A stretch of 64,000 bases of DNA from an uncultured Clostridia bacterium (GTDB lineage Bacteria > Bacillota > Clostridia > Christensenellales > CAG-917). Shown here in pieces: positions 17,070 through 26,397 of the stretch. The DNA lies in contig CASECZ010000002.1 in assembly GCA_949286725.1 (NCBI GenBank), positions 62,001 through 126,000 on the forward strand. Reading direction: 5' to 3'. Position 1 is the stretch's first letter, and every line of letters begins with the position of its first letter. Under the pieces are notes generated by a model. That model did no database searches. It was not told the origin of the DNA and saw only the letters and a list, made by a program, of their open reading frames with translations. Both the position numbers and the translations under genes were made by a program.

Positions 17070-17171
17070 TAATCAGGAACGAAATGTTCCGATTGCACCT
17101 TAACAGCTCATAATTTTCCCCCTTATCATAGCAAGGAGCGCAGAGTTTCGACTCTGCGCTCTTTGCTTTTG
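17070..17171 (+). ncRNA. Candidate small regulatory RNA, ~100 nt
   Basis: A consensus promoter and a very strong terminator frame ~100 bases with no start codon and SD pair. Predicted structure by eye: 5-prime hairpin at 17071-17094 (AATC-GGAAC / GTTCC-GATT with one bulged A), an unpaired C-rich stretch around 17117-17126 (TTTTCCCCCTT), then the terminator hairpin at 17130-17167 (AGCAAGGAGCGCAGAGT / ACTCTGCGCTCTTTGCT) and TTTT. The exposed C-rich loop could pair with Shine-Dalgarno sequences. It does not match SRP RNA, 6S RNA, tmRNA or RNase P as I know them. The only downstream gene is mnmG on the other strand, so it is not an mRNA leader. Confidence 0.6.
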
Positions 17172-17282
17172 TTTCACGCCCTTTTAACCGCGTCTTTTCG
17201 CCGCTGTCGTATGCCGCCCCTCCCCTGCCCGTTCGCTCCGTATCCGCCGCCCCGCTCTTTCGAAAGGCAAAACGGCGCAATG

Positions 17283-17310
17283 AAAAAGCGCGCCTCCGCG
17301 CGCTTTTCAA
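17283..17310 (-). terminator. mnmG terminator
   Basis: On the minus strand an AAGCGCGC / GCGCGCTT stem is followed by TTTTC. It closes the rpmH-to-mnmG gene set. Confidence 0.65.
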
Positions 17311-17331
17311 TCCGACTTTTGTTTCGGCACG

Positions 17332-19170
17332 TCATTTTTTCGTCAGATACACAATCAACACCGCAATGTCCGCGGGGGATACCCCCGATATGCGCGAGGC
17401 TTGCCCCAGATTGAGGGGGCGCACCTTGTTGAGTTTCTGCCTTGCTTCCAGTCGCAACGCGGCAATGGACGAATAGTCGATGTCTGCGGGCAACTCGCGG
17501 GCTTCCAGCCTCTTCTGTTCGGTTATCGCGCTCTCCTGTTTGCGCAGATACCCTTCGTATTTCATCTCTATGACTGCGGCGTCCAACGCCTCGTCCGAAC
17601 AGGCGAACGGCAAAAATTCTTTGAGGTCCTCGCCTTTTACGGCGGGTCGACGCGCAAGGTCGCCGAGCGTCGGCGTCTTTTGCGGCAGGGGCTCGTCGAT
17701 TTCGGCAAACAGCACCGCCGCCTTCTCGCGGGGCACGGGAGTATCTTTAAGCTCAAGCACGCTTTGGATTTCACGCCGCTTTTTCTCGGTGCGCTCCATT
17801 CTCTCTTCGGTCGCAAGCCCGAGCGCGTATCCCTTTGCCGTGAGTCGCATATCCGCGTTGTCCTGACGGAGTTTTATGCGGTGTTCCGCACGCGCGGTCA
17901 TCATTCTGTAAGGCTCGTTTGTTCCTTTCGTCACCAGGTCGTCGATGAGAACGCCTATATACGCCTCGTCTCTGCCCAGCACGAAAGGCGCCTTGCCGTC
18001 CAGTCGCAGGCTTGCGTTGAGCCCCGCCATGAGTCCCTGCGCCGCCGCCTCTTCGTACCCGCTGCTTCCATTGAGCTGACCCGCAAGATACAAATTTTTG
18101 ACCGACTTGCTTTCCAGCGTCGGCAACAGCGACAGCGGGTCTATGCAGTCGTACTCTATTGCGTACGCGTATTTTGCAAACCTGCACCGCGTAAGACCGG
18201 GCAAAGTTCGGTACATTTTTTCCTGCACGTCGTGCGGGAGCGAACTGCTCATGCCCTGAATGTACATTTCCTCGCTGTGCAATCCTTCCGGCTCGACGAA
18301 TATCTGGTGCCGTTCCTTGTCGGCAAATCTGACTATTTTATCCTCGATTGACGGGCAGTATCTCGGACCTATGCCGCTAATGCTGCCGTTGTAAAGGGGA
18401 CTGCGGTGAATGTTGTCGAGTATGATTTTATGCGTGCGCTCGTTCGTATACGTGAGATAACAAGGCTCCTCCTCGAAGGTGGAGTGCGGCGACATGAAGG
18501 AAAACCTGTCCGTGTTTTCGCCGAGCTGGATTTCCATCTCGTCGAAGTCGATGGAGTCGCGGTATATTCTCGCGGGAGTCCCCGTCTTAAAACGTCTGAC
18601 GGGCAACCCGAGGTCAATCAGACTTTGAGTCAGCCCCGTCGCGGGCGCATATCCCGACGGACCGGAACTTTTGGAATACTCCCCGATGATGACTTTGCCG
18701 TTGAGATAAACCCCCGTCGCGAGTATGACGGCGCGGGCGGCGATTTCCTCTCCGTCCGCAAGACGCACGCCGCACGCCTGGCCGTCGCGCGTGAGCACCG
18801 CCACGCCCTCCCCTTCGCGCACGTTGAGATTGGGCGTTGCACGCAACACCTTCATCATCTCCGCCTGATACAACTTCTTGTCCTGCTGTCCGCGCAGGGA
18901 GAACACGGCGGGTCCCTTTGCGGTGTTGAGCATCTTTATCTGAACCAGCGACCTGTCTGCGACAAGTCCCATTTCGCCGCCCAACGCGTCTATCTCTCTG
19001 ACGAGATGCCCTTTCGCCGTGCCGCCGATTGCGGGGTTGCACGCCATCATCGAAACCGTGCCGAAATCGAGGCACAACATCAAAGTGTCGTGTCCCGTTC
19101 TCGCCGACGCGAGCGCGGCTTCCACTCCCGCGTGTCCGCCGCCTACGACTACGATATCGAATTTTTCCAT
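17332..19170 (-). CDS. mnmG: tRNA uridine-5-carboxymethylaminomethyl synthesis enzyme MnmG
   Basis: 612 residues, full length. FAD-binding GGGHAGVEAALASARTG is at residues 10-26, followed by the family blocks ACNPAIGGTAKGHLVREIDALGG (~44-66; not quoted further), GYAPATGL, and PRYCPSIEDK (~270). The C-terminal helical domain that contacts tRNA ends in RISGVSPADIAVLIVYL. With MnmE it modifies U34 of tRNAs reading split codon boxes. Its start codon is 1 base past the mnmE stop, so the two subunits are translationally coupled. The usual next gene, rsmG, is missing here and lies at 50.5 kb. Confidence 0.95.
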   Translation of the reverse strand: MEKFDIVVVGGGHAGVEAALASARTGHDTLMLCLDFGTVSMMACNPAIGGTAKGHLVREIDALGGEMGLVADRSLVQIKMLNTAKGPAVFSLRGQQDKKLYQAEMMKVLRATPNLNVREGEGVAVLTRDGQACGVRLADGEEIAARAVILATGVYLNGKVIIGEYSKSSGPSGYAPATGLTQSLIDLGLPVRRFKTGTPARIYRDSIDFDEMEIQLGENTDRFSFMSPHSTFEEEPCYLTYTNERTHKIILDNIHRSPLYNGSISGIGPRYCPSIEDKIVRFADKERHQIFVEPEGLHSEEMYIQGMSSSLPHDVQEKMYRTLPGLTRCRFAKYAYAIEYDCIDPLSLLPTLESKSVKNLYLAGQLNGSSGYEEAAAQGLMAGLNASLRLDGKAPFVLGRDEAYIGVLIDDLVTKGTNEPYRMMTARAEHRIKLRQDNADMRLTAKGYALGLATEERMERTEKKRREIQSVLELKDTPVPREKAAVLFAEIDEPLPQKTPTLGDLARRPAVKGEDLKEFLPFACSDEALDAAVIEMKYEGYLRKQESAITEQKRLEARELPADIDYSSIAALRLEARQKLNKVRPLNLGQASRISGVSPADIAVLIVYLTKK

Positions 19171-19171
19171 C

Positions 19172-20494
19172 TTATTTCCCGACGCAGAATTTTTCGAAAA
19201 TGCCGTTCACGACGGCTTCCGTCGCGGTCTTGCCCGTTATCTCTCCGAGGGCATCGTACGCCTCGCGCAAATCGATGAGCGTACAATCCACGGTACCGTC
19301 AAGTGACGAAATCGCACTTTCAATCGCTTTTTTTGCACGATAAAGTGCCGATAAGTGACGTTCCGACGTGATTATCTCGCCGCCCGCGGTTGCACCTTCG
19401 GAGTACAGCGCGGCGATTGAACGGCGCAGAAGGTTAATGTTCGTGCCGTCCTTTGCGCTGACTGCGAAACACCCGTACATTCTGGGACAGGCGTAGGACG
19501 TGAGGTCGCATTTGTTGTATACGTTGAAGGTGCGCACATTGCCGAAAGACAGGGTCTCGCGCTCCTTCGCCGTGGTGTCTATAATGTGCAGAACCAGGTC
19601 GGCGTTCTGCGCCGCCTTTCTTGCGCGGGCTATGCCCTCGCTTTCCACGACGTCGTCGCTCTCACGCAGTCCCGCGGTGTCCACGAGGTTGACGAGCACG
19701 CCGTCGCACTCGAACCTGCCCTCCACCGTATCGCGCGTCGTGCCCGCTATCGGGGTCACGATTGCCCTGTTCTCGCCGAGCAACGCGTTCATCACCGAGG
19801 ATTTGCCCGCATTGGGCGCGCCCGCCAGTACAACGGTTATTCCGTGTTTCGCCATTCTGCCCTGCGGCGCGGTGGCGATGAGTTTGTCCAGCCTGTCAAG
19901 CACGGAGCGGAGCTTTTCCCCGAGCGGAGGCAACACCTCGTCCTCCGTTTCTTCGGGATAATCGAGCACGGCTTCGAGCCCCGTCATGACGTCCAGCAGT
20001 TCGTCCGCCGCGGCGTTCACCGCGTTTGCCACGGAGCCGTCCATAAGCCTGTATGCCGCACGCAGTCCCGCCGCGCTTTCCGCGTTTATCATATCCGCGA
20101 CGCCTTCGGCGTCGGCAAGCGACATTCTGCCTGAAAGGAAGGCGCGCTTTGTGAACTCTCCCCTCTCGGCAAGCACCGCGCCGTGTTTCACCGTTTCGCG
20201 CAGCGCGCCGCGCATTATGCGCACGCCTCCGTGCAGGTAAAACTCCACGGTGTCTTCGCCCGTGTAGGACTTTGCGGCGGGAAAATACACCGCATAACCG
20301 CGGTCGCGGAAGTCCTCGGCGACGAACTCGCCGAAACACATCCTCGCGGGGTCGCCCGCCAACCGCTCGGCGCAGGGTTTTCCCTTGCAAACAAAAATGG
20401 CATCGGCTATTCGCAATGCGTCCTCGCCGGACACACGGATTATGCCGATACCACCCGCCCCGACGGGCGTAGAAATGGCCGCTATCGTGCTCAT
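19172..20494 (-). CDS. mnmE: tRNA modification GTPase MnmE
   Basis: 440 residues. The N-terminal formyl-THF-binding domain begins at once (TIAAISTPVGAGGIGIIRVSG). A helical domain flanks an inserted Ras-like G domain with G1 GAPNAGKSS (~220), switch TPIAGTTRDT, DTAG, and NKCD. The C-terminal Cys-x-Gly-Lys (FCVGK) is the conserved catalytic end. It partners MnmG in the cmnm5U34 modification. It overlaps or abuts jag (ends 20496) and mnmG. Start is the ATG at 20494. Confidence 0.95.
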   Translation of the reverse strand: MSTIAAISTPVGAGGIGIIRVSGEDALRIADAIFVCKGKPCAERLAGDPARMCFGEFVAEDFRDRGYAVYFPAAKSYTGEDTVEFYLHGGVRIMRGALRETVKHGAVLAERGEFTKRAFLSGRMSLADAEGVADMINAESAAGLRAAYRLMDGSVANAVNAAADELLDVMTGLEAVLDYPEETEDEVLPPLGEKLRSVLDRLDKLIATAPQGRMAKHGITVVLAGAPNAGKSSVMNALLGENRAIVTPIAGTTRDTVEGRFECDGVLVNLVDTAGLRESDDVVESEGIARARKAAQNADLVLHIIDTTAKERETLSFGNVRTFNVYNKCDLTSYACPRMYGCFAVSAKDGTNINLLRRSIAALYSEGATAGGEIITSERHLSALYRAKKAIESAISSLDGTVDCTLIDLREAYDALGEITGKTATEAVVNGIFEKFCVGK

Positions 20495-20495
20495 A

Positions 20496-21389
20496 TCAGA
20501 ATTTCTTGTTTCCTCCGAAACTCTTGTACTTGGGAGGACCGCTCTTTGCGACGTCCGACTTCACGAAAGTGTCGGTGTAATATCCGCGGTACTCGTTGCC
20601 GTCGGGCACTTCCTCTTCGTCGGAGGTGCGGGGACGGCGTTCTCTCCTGCGGTCGTCTCCGCGGGAGGAGCGGGAGTCGCGTCTGCCGTCGTATCTGCCG
20701 CCCTTCTTGCCGTCGCGGCGGTCGTTTCTGCCGTCGCGTCTGCCGCCGTCGCGATGATTGCGGCGGGGTCTGTCTTCTCTTATCTCGACGCCCTTCGGGA
20801 CGATGACGACGTGTCTTTGCGCGTCCTCGCCTTCGGAATGCGTTTCCGCGATTCCGCTTTCGAGAAGCGCGCTGTGGATTATGCGTCTTTCAAAGGGGTT
20901 CATCGGTTCGAGTTCGATTTTCCGACAGGTGCGATGCGCCTTTTCGGCAAGACGGAGAGCAAGCGCGGTCAGGGTTTCCCTTCTCTTTTCGCGGTAGTTC
21001 TCGCAGTCGATGACGACTTTTGCCGAGGACTGCTTTTCTTGATTAAGATACGTGCGCGCGAGAAACTGAATTGCGTCCAACGCCTCGCCGCGGTAACCGA
21101 TTGCCGCGCCGCTGTCGTCGCCGCTCACGGTGACGGTCACGGTGCCTTCGCTCTCTTCCGCCGTCGCGCGGGAAGAAAGCCCCATTCTTTCGAGAATGCC
21201 GTTGACGAAATCTTCCGCCATACCCGCCGCCGTTTCCACGACGGAAACTCTCACTTCCGCTTTCTGAAACAATCCGCCCTTTGCCAGCACTTCGACGGAC
21301 ACTTTATCTTTTGCGACGCCGAGTTGTTCCAACGCCTTTTCCACGGCGAGGTCAACGCTGCTCGCTTTGACTGTGATGGACTTTTCCAT
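20496..21389 (-). CDS. jag: KhpB/Jag RNA-binding protein with Arg/Asp-rich tail
   Basis: 297 residues. Jag-N domain (1-52, with LAKGGLFQKAEV), KH domain (~70-140, with the GYRGEALDAIQ loop) and R3H domain (~145-205, with MNPFERRIIHSAL) are all present. Residues ~208-268 are an unusual low-complexity stretch of Arg, Asp and Gly, followed by a Tyr/Lys/Gly-rich end. KhpB pairs with KhpA and binds many RNAs; the tail may add nonspecific RNA contacts. SD AAGGAG is present. Neighbours yidC and mnmE match the usual gene order. Confidence 0.92.
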   Translation of the reverse strand: MEKSITVKASSVDLAVEKALEQLGVAKDKVSVEVLAKGGLFQKAEVRVSVVETAAGMAEDFVNGILERMGLSSRATAEESEGTVTVTVSGDDSGAAIGYRGEALDAIQFLARTYLNQEKQSSAKVVIDCENYREKRRETLTALALRLAEKAHRTCRKIELEPMNPFERRIIHSALLESGIAETHSEGEDAQRHVVIVPKGVEIREDRPRRNHRDGGRRDGRNDRRDGKKGGRYDGRRDSRSSRGDDRRRERRPRTSDEEEVPDGNEYRGYYTDTFVKSDVAKSGPPKYKSFGGNKKF

Positions 21390-21397
21390 AAAACTCC

Positions 21398-22588
21398 TTA
21401 TTTTCTATGCGGTGCAAAACCGCTCTCCGCCAGTTTCTCTTCGCGCTTGTCGAGAATCTTGCCCACCAGCGCGAATATGAGCTGGAAGACTATCGCCACC
21501 AGCGAACTGGTGAACGTATAAAGCGCGAACGCCGCGGAGTAGAACAGTGCGAATACGCCTATCATTATAGGCATAAAGTACTGCATCATCTTCATATTGG
21601 CTTGCATACTGTCGCCCGACTTCCCGTTGGGAGAGGGAGGGGGCGCGCCCTGCGATTTCGTAAGCAATTTCTGCGAAAGGAAGCTGAGCGCTATGGAAAG
21701 CACGGGCAGAATGAGCAAGCCGTTCCACTTCGCGCCTTCGCCGTAGCCCGCCGAATCCGCGCCGATGACCTTGCCCATAATGAGTTCGTACTCGTCTTTC
21801 ATAACGCCCGTTATCTTGGACATCGCAAAACCTTCCTGCCCCGTTGCGACGAGGTAGTCTGGCACGCCTTCCTTCCAGCTGTCCGAAACGAATATGTTGT
21901 GTATCCACAAGAATTTTCTCATGGATACCTGCTGATCGTCGAAATAGAAGTCCGCGACTTTCTGCTGCGCGACCTCGACCGCCGCCTGATATTTCTCGGC
22001 GTTTTCGAGGGTCTTGTCCATACTCTCGTAGTCCTCGCCGAGTTGCTCCGTCATTGCGGTTTCAAAGACGTTGTAACTGTTTTTGTAGTCCAACGCGAAC
22101 TGATAACCGACCATTTCGCGGAAGCCCATAAACAGGACGATGAACACGATAATCGTGACAAGCGACGGCAGACAGGCGCCGACCATCGAATACTTCTCCT
22201 TTTTGTAAAGCGCCATCTGCTCCTGCTGATAACGCTGCTTGTCGTCGCCGTACTTTTCCGCCAGGGCTTCGAGTTGCGGGCGCATACGCTTCATCGCTTT
22301 TGCGTTGCGGCGCGAAATAACCCTCTGCCAGATATCGAGCGGAGAAAGCACGAGCTTGAGAATTACGGTAAACACAACGACCGTCCAGCCGAAAATCTGG
22401 ATTTTGTCGTTGAGCTGATACATCAGTTTCGCAATAAAATGCGTGGGTTCGGCAACCGTTTCGCCCGAAACGTCGAACGTGCCTCGGTCGGCGTTGCACG
22501 CCGTAAGCGCGATGGCGCACACCGCGAACAGCGCAATCAGCGCGACGAGCAGGAATATCTTTCTGCGTCTTGATTTCAGACCAGCCAT
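21398..22588 (-). CDS. yidC: YidC/Oxa1 membrane protein insertase
   Basis: 396 residues, the Gram-positive type. A lipoprotein-like signal ends with Leu-Thr-Ala-Cys near residue 30. Then the first core transmembrane segment (GWTVVVFTVILKLVLSPL), the cytosolic helical hairpin (AKAMKRMRPQLEALAEKYGDD), and four more hydrophobic segments follow. An unusually long extracytoplasmic loop (~150-260) lies between TM2 and TM3. It inserts and folds membrane proteins with or without Sec. It overlaps yidD by 13 bases and precedes jag by 8. Confidence 0.93.
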   Translation of the reverse strand: MAGLKSRRRKIFLLVALIALFAVCAIALTACNADRGTFDVSGETVAEPTHFIAKLMYQLNDKIQIFGWTVVVFTVILKLVLSPLDIWQRVISRRNAKAMKRMRPQLEALAEKYGDDKQRYQQEQMALYKKEKYSMVGACLPSLVTIIVFIVLFMGFREMVGYQFALDYKNSYNVFETAMTEQLGEDYESMDKTLENAEKYQAAVEVAQQKVADFYFDDQQVSMRKFLWIHNIFVSDSWKEGVPDYLVATGQEGFAMSKITGVMKDEYELIMGKVIGADSAGYGEGAKWNGLLILPVLSIALSFLSQKLLTKSQGAPPPSPNGKSGDSMQANMKMMQYFMPIMIGVFALFYSAAFALYTFTSSLVAIVFQLIFALVGKILDKREEKLAESGFAPHRK

Positions 22589-22818
22589 TTGACTTTACCT
22601 CGGTAATTCTCCGGAACGGGGTCAAACCCGCCCTTGGAAAAAGGATTGCACCTGAGCACGCGCCATAAACCCATTGCTCCGCCCGCTATCAGACCGTAAC
22701 GGGCAATGGCGTCGTATGCGTACATCGAACAGGTGGGGGTGTAACGGCAACTGTTGCCGATATACGGAGAAAGCGTGCGTTTGTAGAGCAAAAGCAGCAA
22801 AAGACCGAGTTTTCTCAT
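22576..22818 (-). CDS. yidD: Membrane protein insertion efficiency factor YidD
   Basis: 80 residues, normal for the family. The signature C-R-Y-T-P-T-C-S-x-Y (CRYTPTCSMYAYDAI) and the RCNPF-KGG-DPV motif are intact. It is a small membrane-associated protein that helps YidC. It starts 1 base past the rnpA stop and overlaps yidC. Confidence 0.95.
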   Translation of the reverse strand: MRKLGLLLLLLYKRTLSPYIGNSCRYTPTCSMYAYDAIARYGLIAGGAMGLWRVLRCNPFSKGGFDPVPENYRGKVKWLV

Positions 22819-22819
22819 A

Positions 22820-23158
22820 TCACTCCTCTGCCAATTTGCCCGCGCGACGGAACAGTTTTTCCGTCTCGGCGCACATTTCCGCGTATCCCAGCCCGCTTGC
22901 CGACGGGTGGGCGACGATGACGTACAAAAAAGAAGGGTTTATCCTTTCGACGAGAGGTTGCAACGCTTCGCGCAACAGCCGTTTGACGTGGTTGCGCGTC
23001 ACCGCATTGCCCACTTTCTTGGATACCGAAAGTCCGATTTTCAGTCCCTCGCCGGATTTTGCACAGAGTAACAGCAGATGACGGGACGCAGTTTTTTCGC
23101 CGCGCTTGTAGACGTAAGTGAACGCCGCCCGCTTTTTAAGCCGCAACTCCTTTTTCAT
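22820..23158 (-). CDS. rnpA: Ribonuclease P protein component
   Basis: 112 residues from the ATG at 23158, the normal RnpA start; a longer in-frame extension would run across rpmH in another frame. The protein is basic, with the RNR motif region VTRNHVKRLLREA (~50-63), plus FTYVYKRG and KIGLSVSKKVGNA. It binds the RNase P RNA and helps process tRNA 5-prime ends. The start is 5 bases after the rpmH stop. Confidence 0.95.
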   Translation of the reverse strand: MKKELRLKKRAAFTYVYKRGEKTASRHLLLLCAKSGEGLKIGLSVSKKVGNAVTRNHVKRLLREALQPLVERINPSFLYVIVAHPSASGLGYAEMCAETEKLFRRAGKLAEE

Positions 23159-23163
23159 ATCGT

Positions 23164-23298
23164 TCAGGCGGTGAGCTGTTTTCTGCCTCTGGCGCGACGT
23201 CTTTTGAGAACCTTTCTGCCGCTGGTGGATTGCATTCTCTTGCGGAAACCGTGAACCTTGCTTCTCTGTCTTTTCTTGGGTTGATAAGTTTGCTTCAT
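23164..23298 (-). CDS. rpmH: 50S ribosomal protein L34
   Basis: 44 residues, the standard length, translated by hand from the minus strand: it opens [12 protein letters not shown] and ends GRKQLTA, with VHGFRKRM in the middle. SD AGGAGG is 7 bases before the ATG. First gene of the rpmH-rnpA-yidD-yidC-jag-mnmE-mnmG set. Confidence 0.97.
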   Translation of the reverse strand: MKQTYQPKKRQRSKVHGFRKRMQSTSGRKVLKRRRARGRKQLTA

Positions 23299-23389
23299 AA
23301 TATTGCCTCCTAGGGCGTCCGCCCTGACGTAATGGTCTTGCTCGCTTACGCGCGCACTCCGCGGGCGTTAAACGAAAATATGCTGGGTT

Positions 23390-23418
23390 ATTATATATAA
23401 TAAATTTTTTTAAGTCAA
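23390..23418 (-). promoter_or_regulatory. Strong sigma-A promoter of the rpmH operon
   Basis: On the minus strand: TTGACT (23413-23418), 17-base AT-rich spacer, TATAAT (23390-23395). The leader of ~85 bases contains a GCGGGCG-type inverted segment near 23355-23370. Confidence 0.8.
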
Positions 23419-23462
23419 CTGTTTTGGGCACATAGCGCCTTTTTGAAGGGTTGCGCGCGCCC

Positions 23463-25160
23463 TTACATCGTTTCGGGAGCGTCGATACCGAGCAGCGAAA
23501 ACGCGGTGTGCAGCGTCTTTGCCACGCAGGAGGTGAGCAGCAAACGGGCGTTGAGCACGCCTTCGTCGTCCACGACTATACGGTGTCCGATGTAGAAGCG
23601 GTTGAACTTTTCGGCAAGGTCGACGGCATAGCGGGTCACGAAACACGGCTCGCGCAGTCTCGCCGCCGTCCGCACCGCGTCCTCGAAACCGAGCAGACAC
23701 CTGACGACGTCGTAAGCCTCTTCGGAGGATATCGCCGACCAGTCGGCTTTTTTCGCGTCGTATGCGCCGCCCTTGCGGAGCGCGCTTGCGCAACGGGCAT
23801 ACGTGTACTGCACGTACGGTGCGGTCTCTCCGTCGAAGTTGAGCACCTTGTCAAAGGAGAAAACGATGTCTTTTATGCGGTTGTTCCAAAGTGCCGAGAA
23901 GACCACGGCACCCACGCCGACGCTCTCGGCGATTGCCTCTTTGTCGGGCAGGTCGGGATTTTTCTCCTCGACGATTTTCAACGCCTTTTCCACCGCTTTG
24001 TCGAGCACCTCGGCAAGCCATACCACCCTGCCGCCGCGCGTGGACATTGCCCCGTCCTCCAACGAAACCATGCCGAATGCGACGTGTTCCATATCCTTTG
24101 CGCCTGCAAAATCCATAAGTTCAAGCACCTTAAACAGCTGCTTAAAGTGCAGATTCTGCTGATACGCCACAACGTAAAGACATTTGTAAAAATCGTAGGT
24201 CTGTTTGCGGTAATACGCCGCGGCGATGTCGCGCGTCGCGTAAAGCGTCGCTCCGTCGGCTTTCACCAACAGGCAGGGGGGCATATCCCATTCGTCCAGT
24301 CTGACGACCTGTGCCCCGTCCGATTCGGTGAGCAAACCCTTCTTGCGGAGTATGTCGAGGCAGGGCTCCATTTTGTCGTTGTAGAAGCTCTCGCCCGCAT
24401 AGCTGTCGAACCGGATTTTCAACCGCTTGTATATCTTTTCGACCGCGCGCATCGTGATTTCCTTGAACACGCGGAAATATTCGTTCGCCTCTTTGTCGCC
24501 GTCCTCTATGCGTTTGAACCACGCCCTCGCCTCATCGTCGTATTCGGGGTGTTCCTCCGCCTCTTTGTGATAACGCACGTAAAGGGAGTTGAGAAAATAT
24601 TCGTCCTTGCCCGCTATCTCGTCGAGAGACGACCACTTCTTCACCGCGACAATGAGTTTGCCGAACTGCGTACCCCAGTCGCCCAGATGATTTATACCGA
24701 CCGCGTTGTATCCGAGATAATTGAAGATGCGGTACAGCGCGCCGCCTATGACCGTCGTGGAAAGGTGGCCGATGTGGAAGGGCTTTGCGATGTTGACGGA
24801 ACTGTAATCGATACAGACTGTCTTGCCCTCGCCCTCACGCTCACAGCGGGTGCTCTCTCCCGACCAGGCATCGATTTCCGTCAGTTTGCGCGCGACGGCT
24901 TCCCTGTCGAAAAAGAAGTTGAGATATCCGCCCGCGGTCTCGGCTTTCGCCACGAAATCGGGCAGTTCGAGCGCAGCGGACAGCTCCGCCGCTATCGCGG
25001 GCGGCGCTTTGCGCAATGTCCGCGCAAACTTGAAACAGGGCAACGCGAGATCGCCCATTTTGCTCTCTTTGGGGATTTCCAGCGCGGATTCCGCCTCCTG
25101 TGCCGACAGCGCTCCCGCGCTTGCCGCCGCGACGACTTCCGCAATTTCCTTTTCAAACAT
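23463..25160 (-). CDS. argS: Arginine--tRNA ligase
   Basis: 565 residues, class I synthetase. The N-terminal Add1 tRNA-binding domain runs to ~100, then the HIGH motif appears as PFHIGHL near residue 130 with the usual preceding SVNIAKP. A KMSKS-like region is replaced by MSTRGGRVVWL, normal for ArgRS. The C-terminal DALR anticodon-binding domain ends LGIDAPETM. It charges tRNA-Arg. It follows ychF by 24 bases. Its SD, AAGGAG, is unusually far (about 17 bases) from the ATG, so an efficient start may depend on coupling. Confidence 0.95.
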   Translation of the reverse strand: MFEKEIAEVVAAASAGALSAQEAESALEIPKESKMGDLALPCFKFARTLRKAPPAIAAELSAALELPDFVAKAETAGGYLNFFFDREAVARKLTEIDAWSGESTRCEREGEGKTVCIDYSSVNIAKPFHIGHLSTTVIGGALYRIFNYLGYNAVGINHLGDWGTQFGKLIVAVKKWSSLDEIAGKDEYFLNSLYVRYHKEAEEHPEYDDEARAWFKRIEDGDKEANEYFRVFKEITMRAVEKIYKRLKIRFDSYAGESFYNDKMEPCLDILRKKGLLTESDGAQVVRLDEWDMPPCLLVKADGATLYATRDIAAAYYRKQTYDFYKCLYVVAYQQNLHFKQLFKVLELMDFAGAKDMEHVAFGMVSLEDGAMSTRGGRVVWLAEVLDKAVEKALKIVEEKNPDLPDKEAIAESVGVGAVVFSALWNNRIKDIVFSFDKVLNFDGETAPYVQYTYARCASALRKGGAYDAKKADWSAISSEEAYDVVRCLLGFEDAVRTAARLREPCFVTRYAVDLAEKFNRFYIGHRIVVDDEGVLNARLLLTSCVAKTLHTAFSLLGIDAPETM

Positions 25161-25184
25161 ATTCGGGGGTAACGACTCCTTTTA

Positions 25185-26267
25185 TCAGACGTTGAAACGG
25201 AACAGAACGACGTCGTTTTCCTGCATGACGTAGTCCTTCCCTTCGCTTCTCACTTTTCCTTTTTCCTTTGCCGCGTTGAACCCGCCGCAATCGAGCAGGG
25301 TCTGGTAGTCCACGATTTCGGCACGGATAAATCCCTTTTCGAAATCGCTGTGGATTTTGCCCGCCGCCTGCGGGGCTTTGGTGCCCTTGCGTATGGTCCA
25401 CGCGCGCGTCTCTTTTTCGCCCGCGGTCAGATAACTTATCAGCCCGAGCAACTTGTAGGACGCCTTCACCAGTTTGTCGAGACCGCTCTCTTTCAAGCCG
25501 TACTCCTCCATGAACATCGCGCGTTCTTCGTCGTCGAGTTCGGACAAATCCTCTTCCAGTTTGGCGCAAAGCACGACGCACTCCGCGCCCTCTTTCGCCG
25601 CCTCTTCGCGCACCTGTTCGGTGTAGGCATTGCCGTTTATGCCCGCCTCGTCGGTGTTGGCGACGTAAATCACGGGTTTGCTCGTCAGCAGAAACTGCTC
25701 GTCTATGAACGTTGCGAACTCCTCGTCGACCTGCATCGATCGCAGGGGCTTGCCCTCTTCGAGCCAGGCTTTCATCTTCTGCAAACGCTCGACGTCCTCG
25801 GCGTACTTCTTGTCGGCTTTCAGCATGGTCTGCGCCTTGCCGATGCGCCTGTCCATGGTTTCGAGGTCGGCAAACACCAGTTCGAGATTTATTGTTTCCA
25901 TATCGCGCACGGGATTTACGCTGCCGTCGACATGAATTATGTTTTCGTCGTCGAAACAACGCACGACGTGAACGATTGCGTCCACTTCCCTGATGTGCGA
26001 CAGGAACTTGTTGCCCAGACCTTCGCCTTTGCTCGCGCCCTTGACCAGCCCCGCTATGTCCACGAATTCCAGCGTGGTGGGGGTGACTTTCTTGCTGTCG
26101 TAAAGCGCGGCGAGTTTGTCCAGCCTCTCGTCGGGCACGGCGACCACGCCGACGTTGGATTCTATCGTGCAAAATGCGTAATTGGCGGCTGCCGCCCCCG
26201 CTTTCGTTATGGCGTTGAACAGAGTGCTTTTGCCCACGTTGGGCAATCCGACCACACCGAGTTTCAT
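25185..26267 (-). CDS. ychF: Redox-regulated ATPase/GTPase YchF
   Basis: 360 residues. G1 motif GLPNVGKST at 7-15, switch with [22 protein letters not shown] (in parts), and the YchF-specific NTDE in place of NKxD (~203), which makes the family prefer ATP. A coiled-coil insert (~130-165) and a C-terminal TGS domain (from ~280; [28 protein letters not shown]) complete the fold. It associates with ribosomes and stress responses. First gene of ychF-argS; SD AAGGAGG. Confidence 0.95.
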   Translation of the reverse strand: MKLGVVGLPNVGKSTLFNAITKAGAAAANYAFCTIESNVGVVAVPDERLDKLAALYDSKKVTPTTLEFVDIAGLVKGASKGEGLGNKFLSHIREVDAIVHVVRCFDDENIIHVDGSVNPVRDMETINLELVFADLETMDRRIGKAQTMLKADKKYAEDVERLQKMKAWLEEGKPLRSMQVDEEFATFIDEQFLLTSKPVIYVANTDEAGINGNAYTEQVREEAAKEGAECVVLCAKLEEDLSELDDEERAMFMEEYGLKESGLDKLVKASYKLLGLISYLTAGEKETRAWTIRKGTKAPQAAGKIHSDFEKGFIRAEIVDYQTLLDCGGFNAAKEKGKVRSEGKDYVMQENDVVLFRFNV

Positions 26268-26334
26268 ATTCCTCCTTGCGCGCCCGTGCCGCGGCGCGGT
26301 TCTATCCGCAATAAATAATCAATATAGTAAAACG

Positions 26335-26363
26335 ATTATAAAGCAATCGCGCCGACAAGTAAA
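26335..26363 (-). promoter_or_regulatory. Sigma-A promoter of ychF-argS
   Basis: On the minus strand: TTTACT (26358-26363), 17-base spacer, TATAAT (26335-26340). A clear plus-strand promoter for uppP could not be assigned. Confidence 0.65.
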
Positions 26364-26397
26364 GTAATCGCGGGAAAAACCCGCCAAAAGGAGTTTT

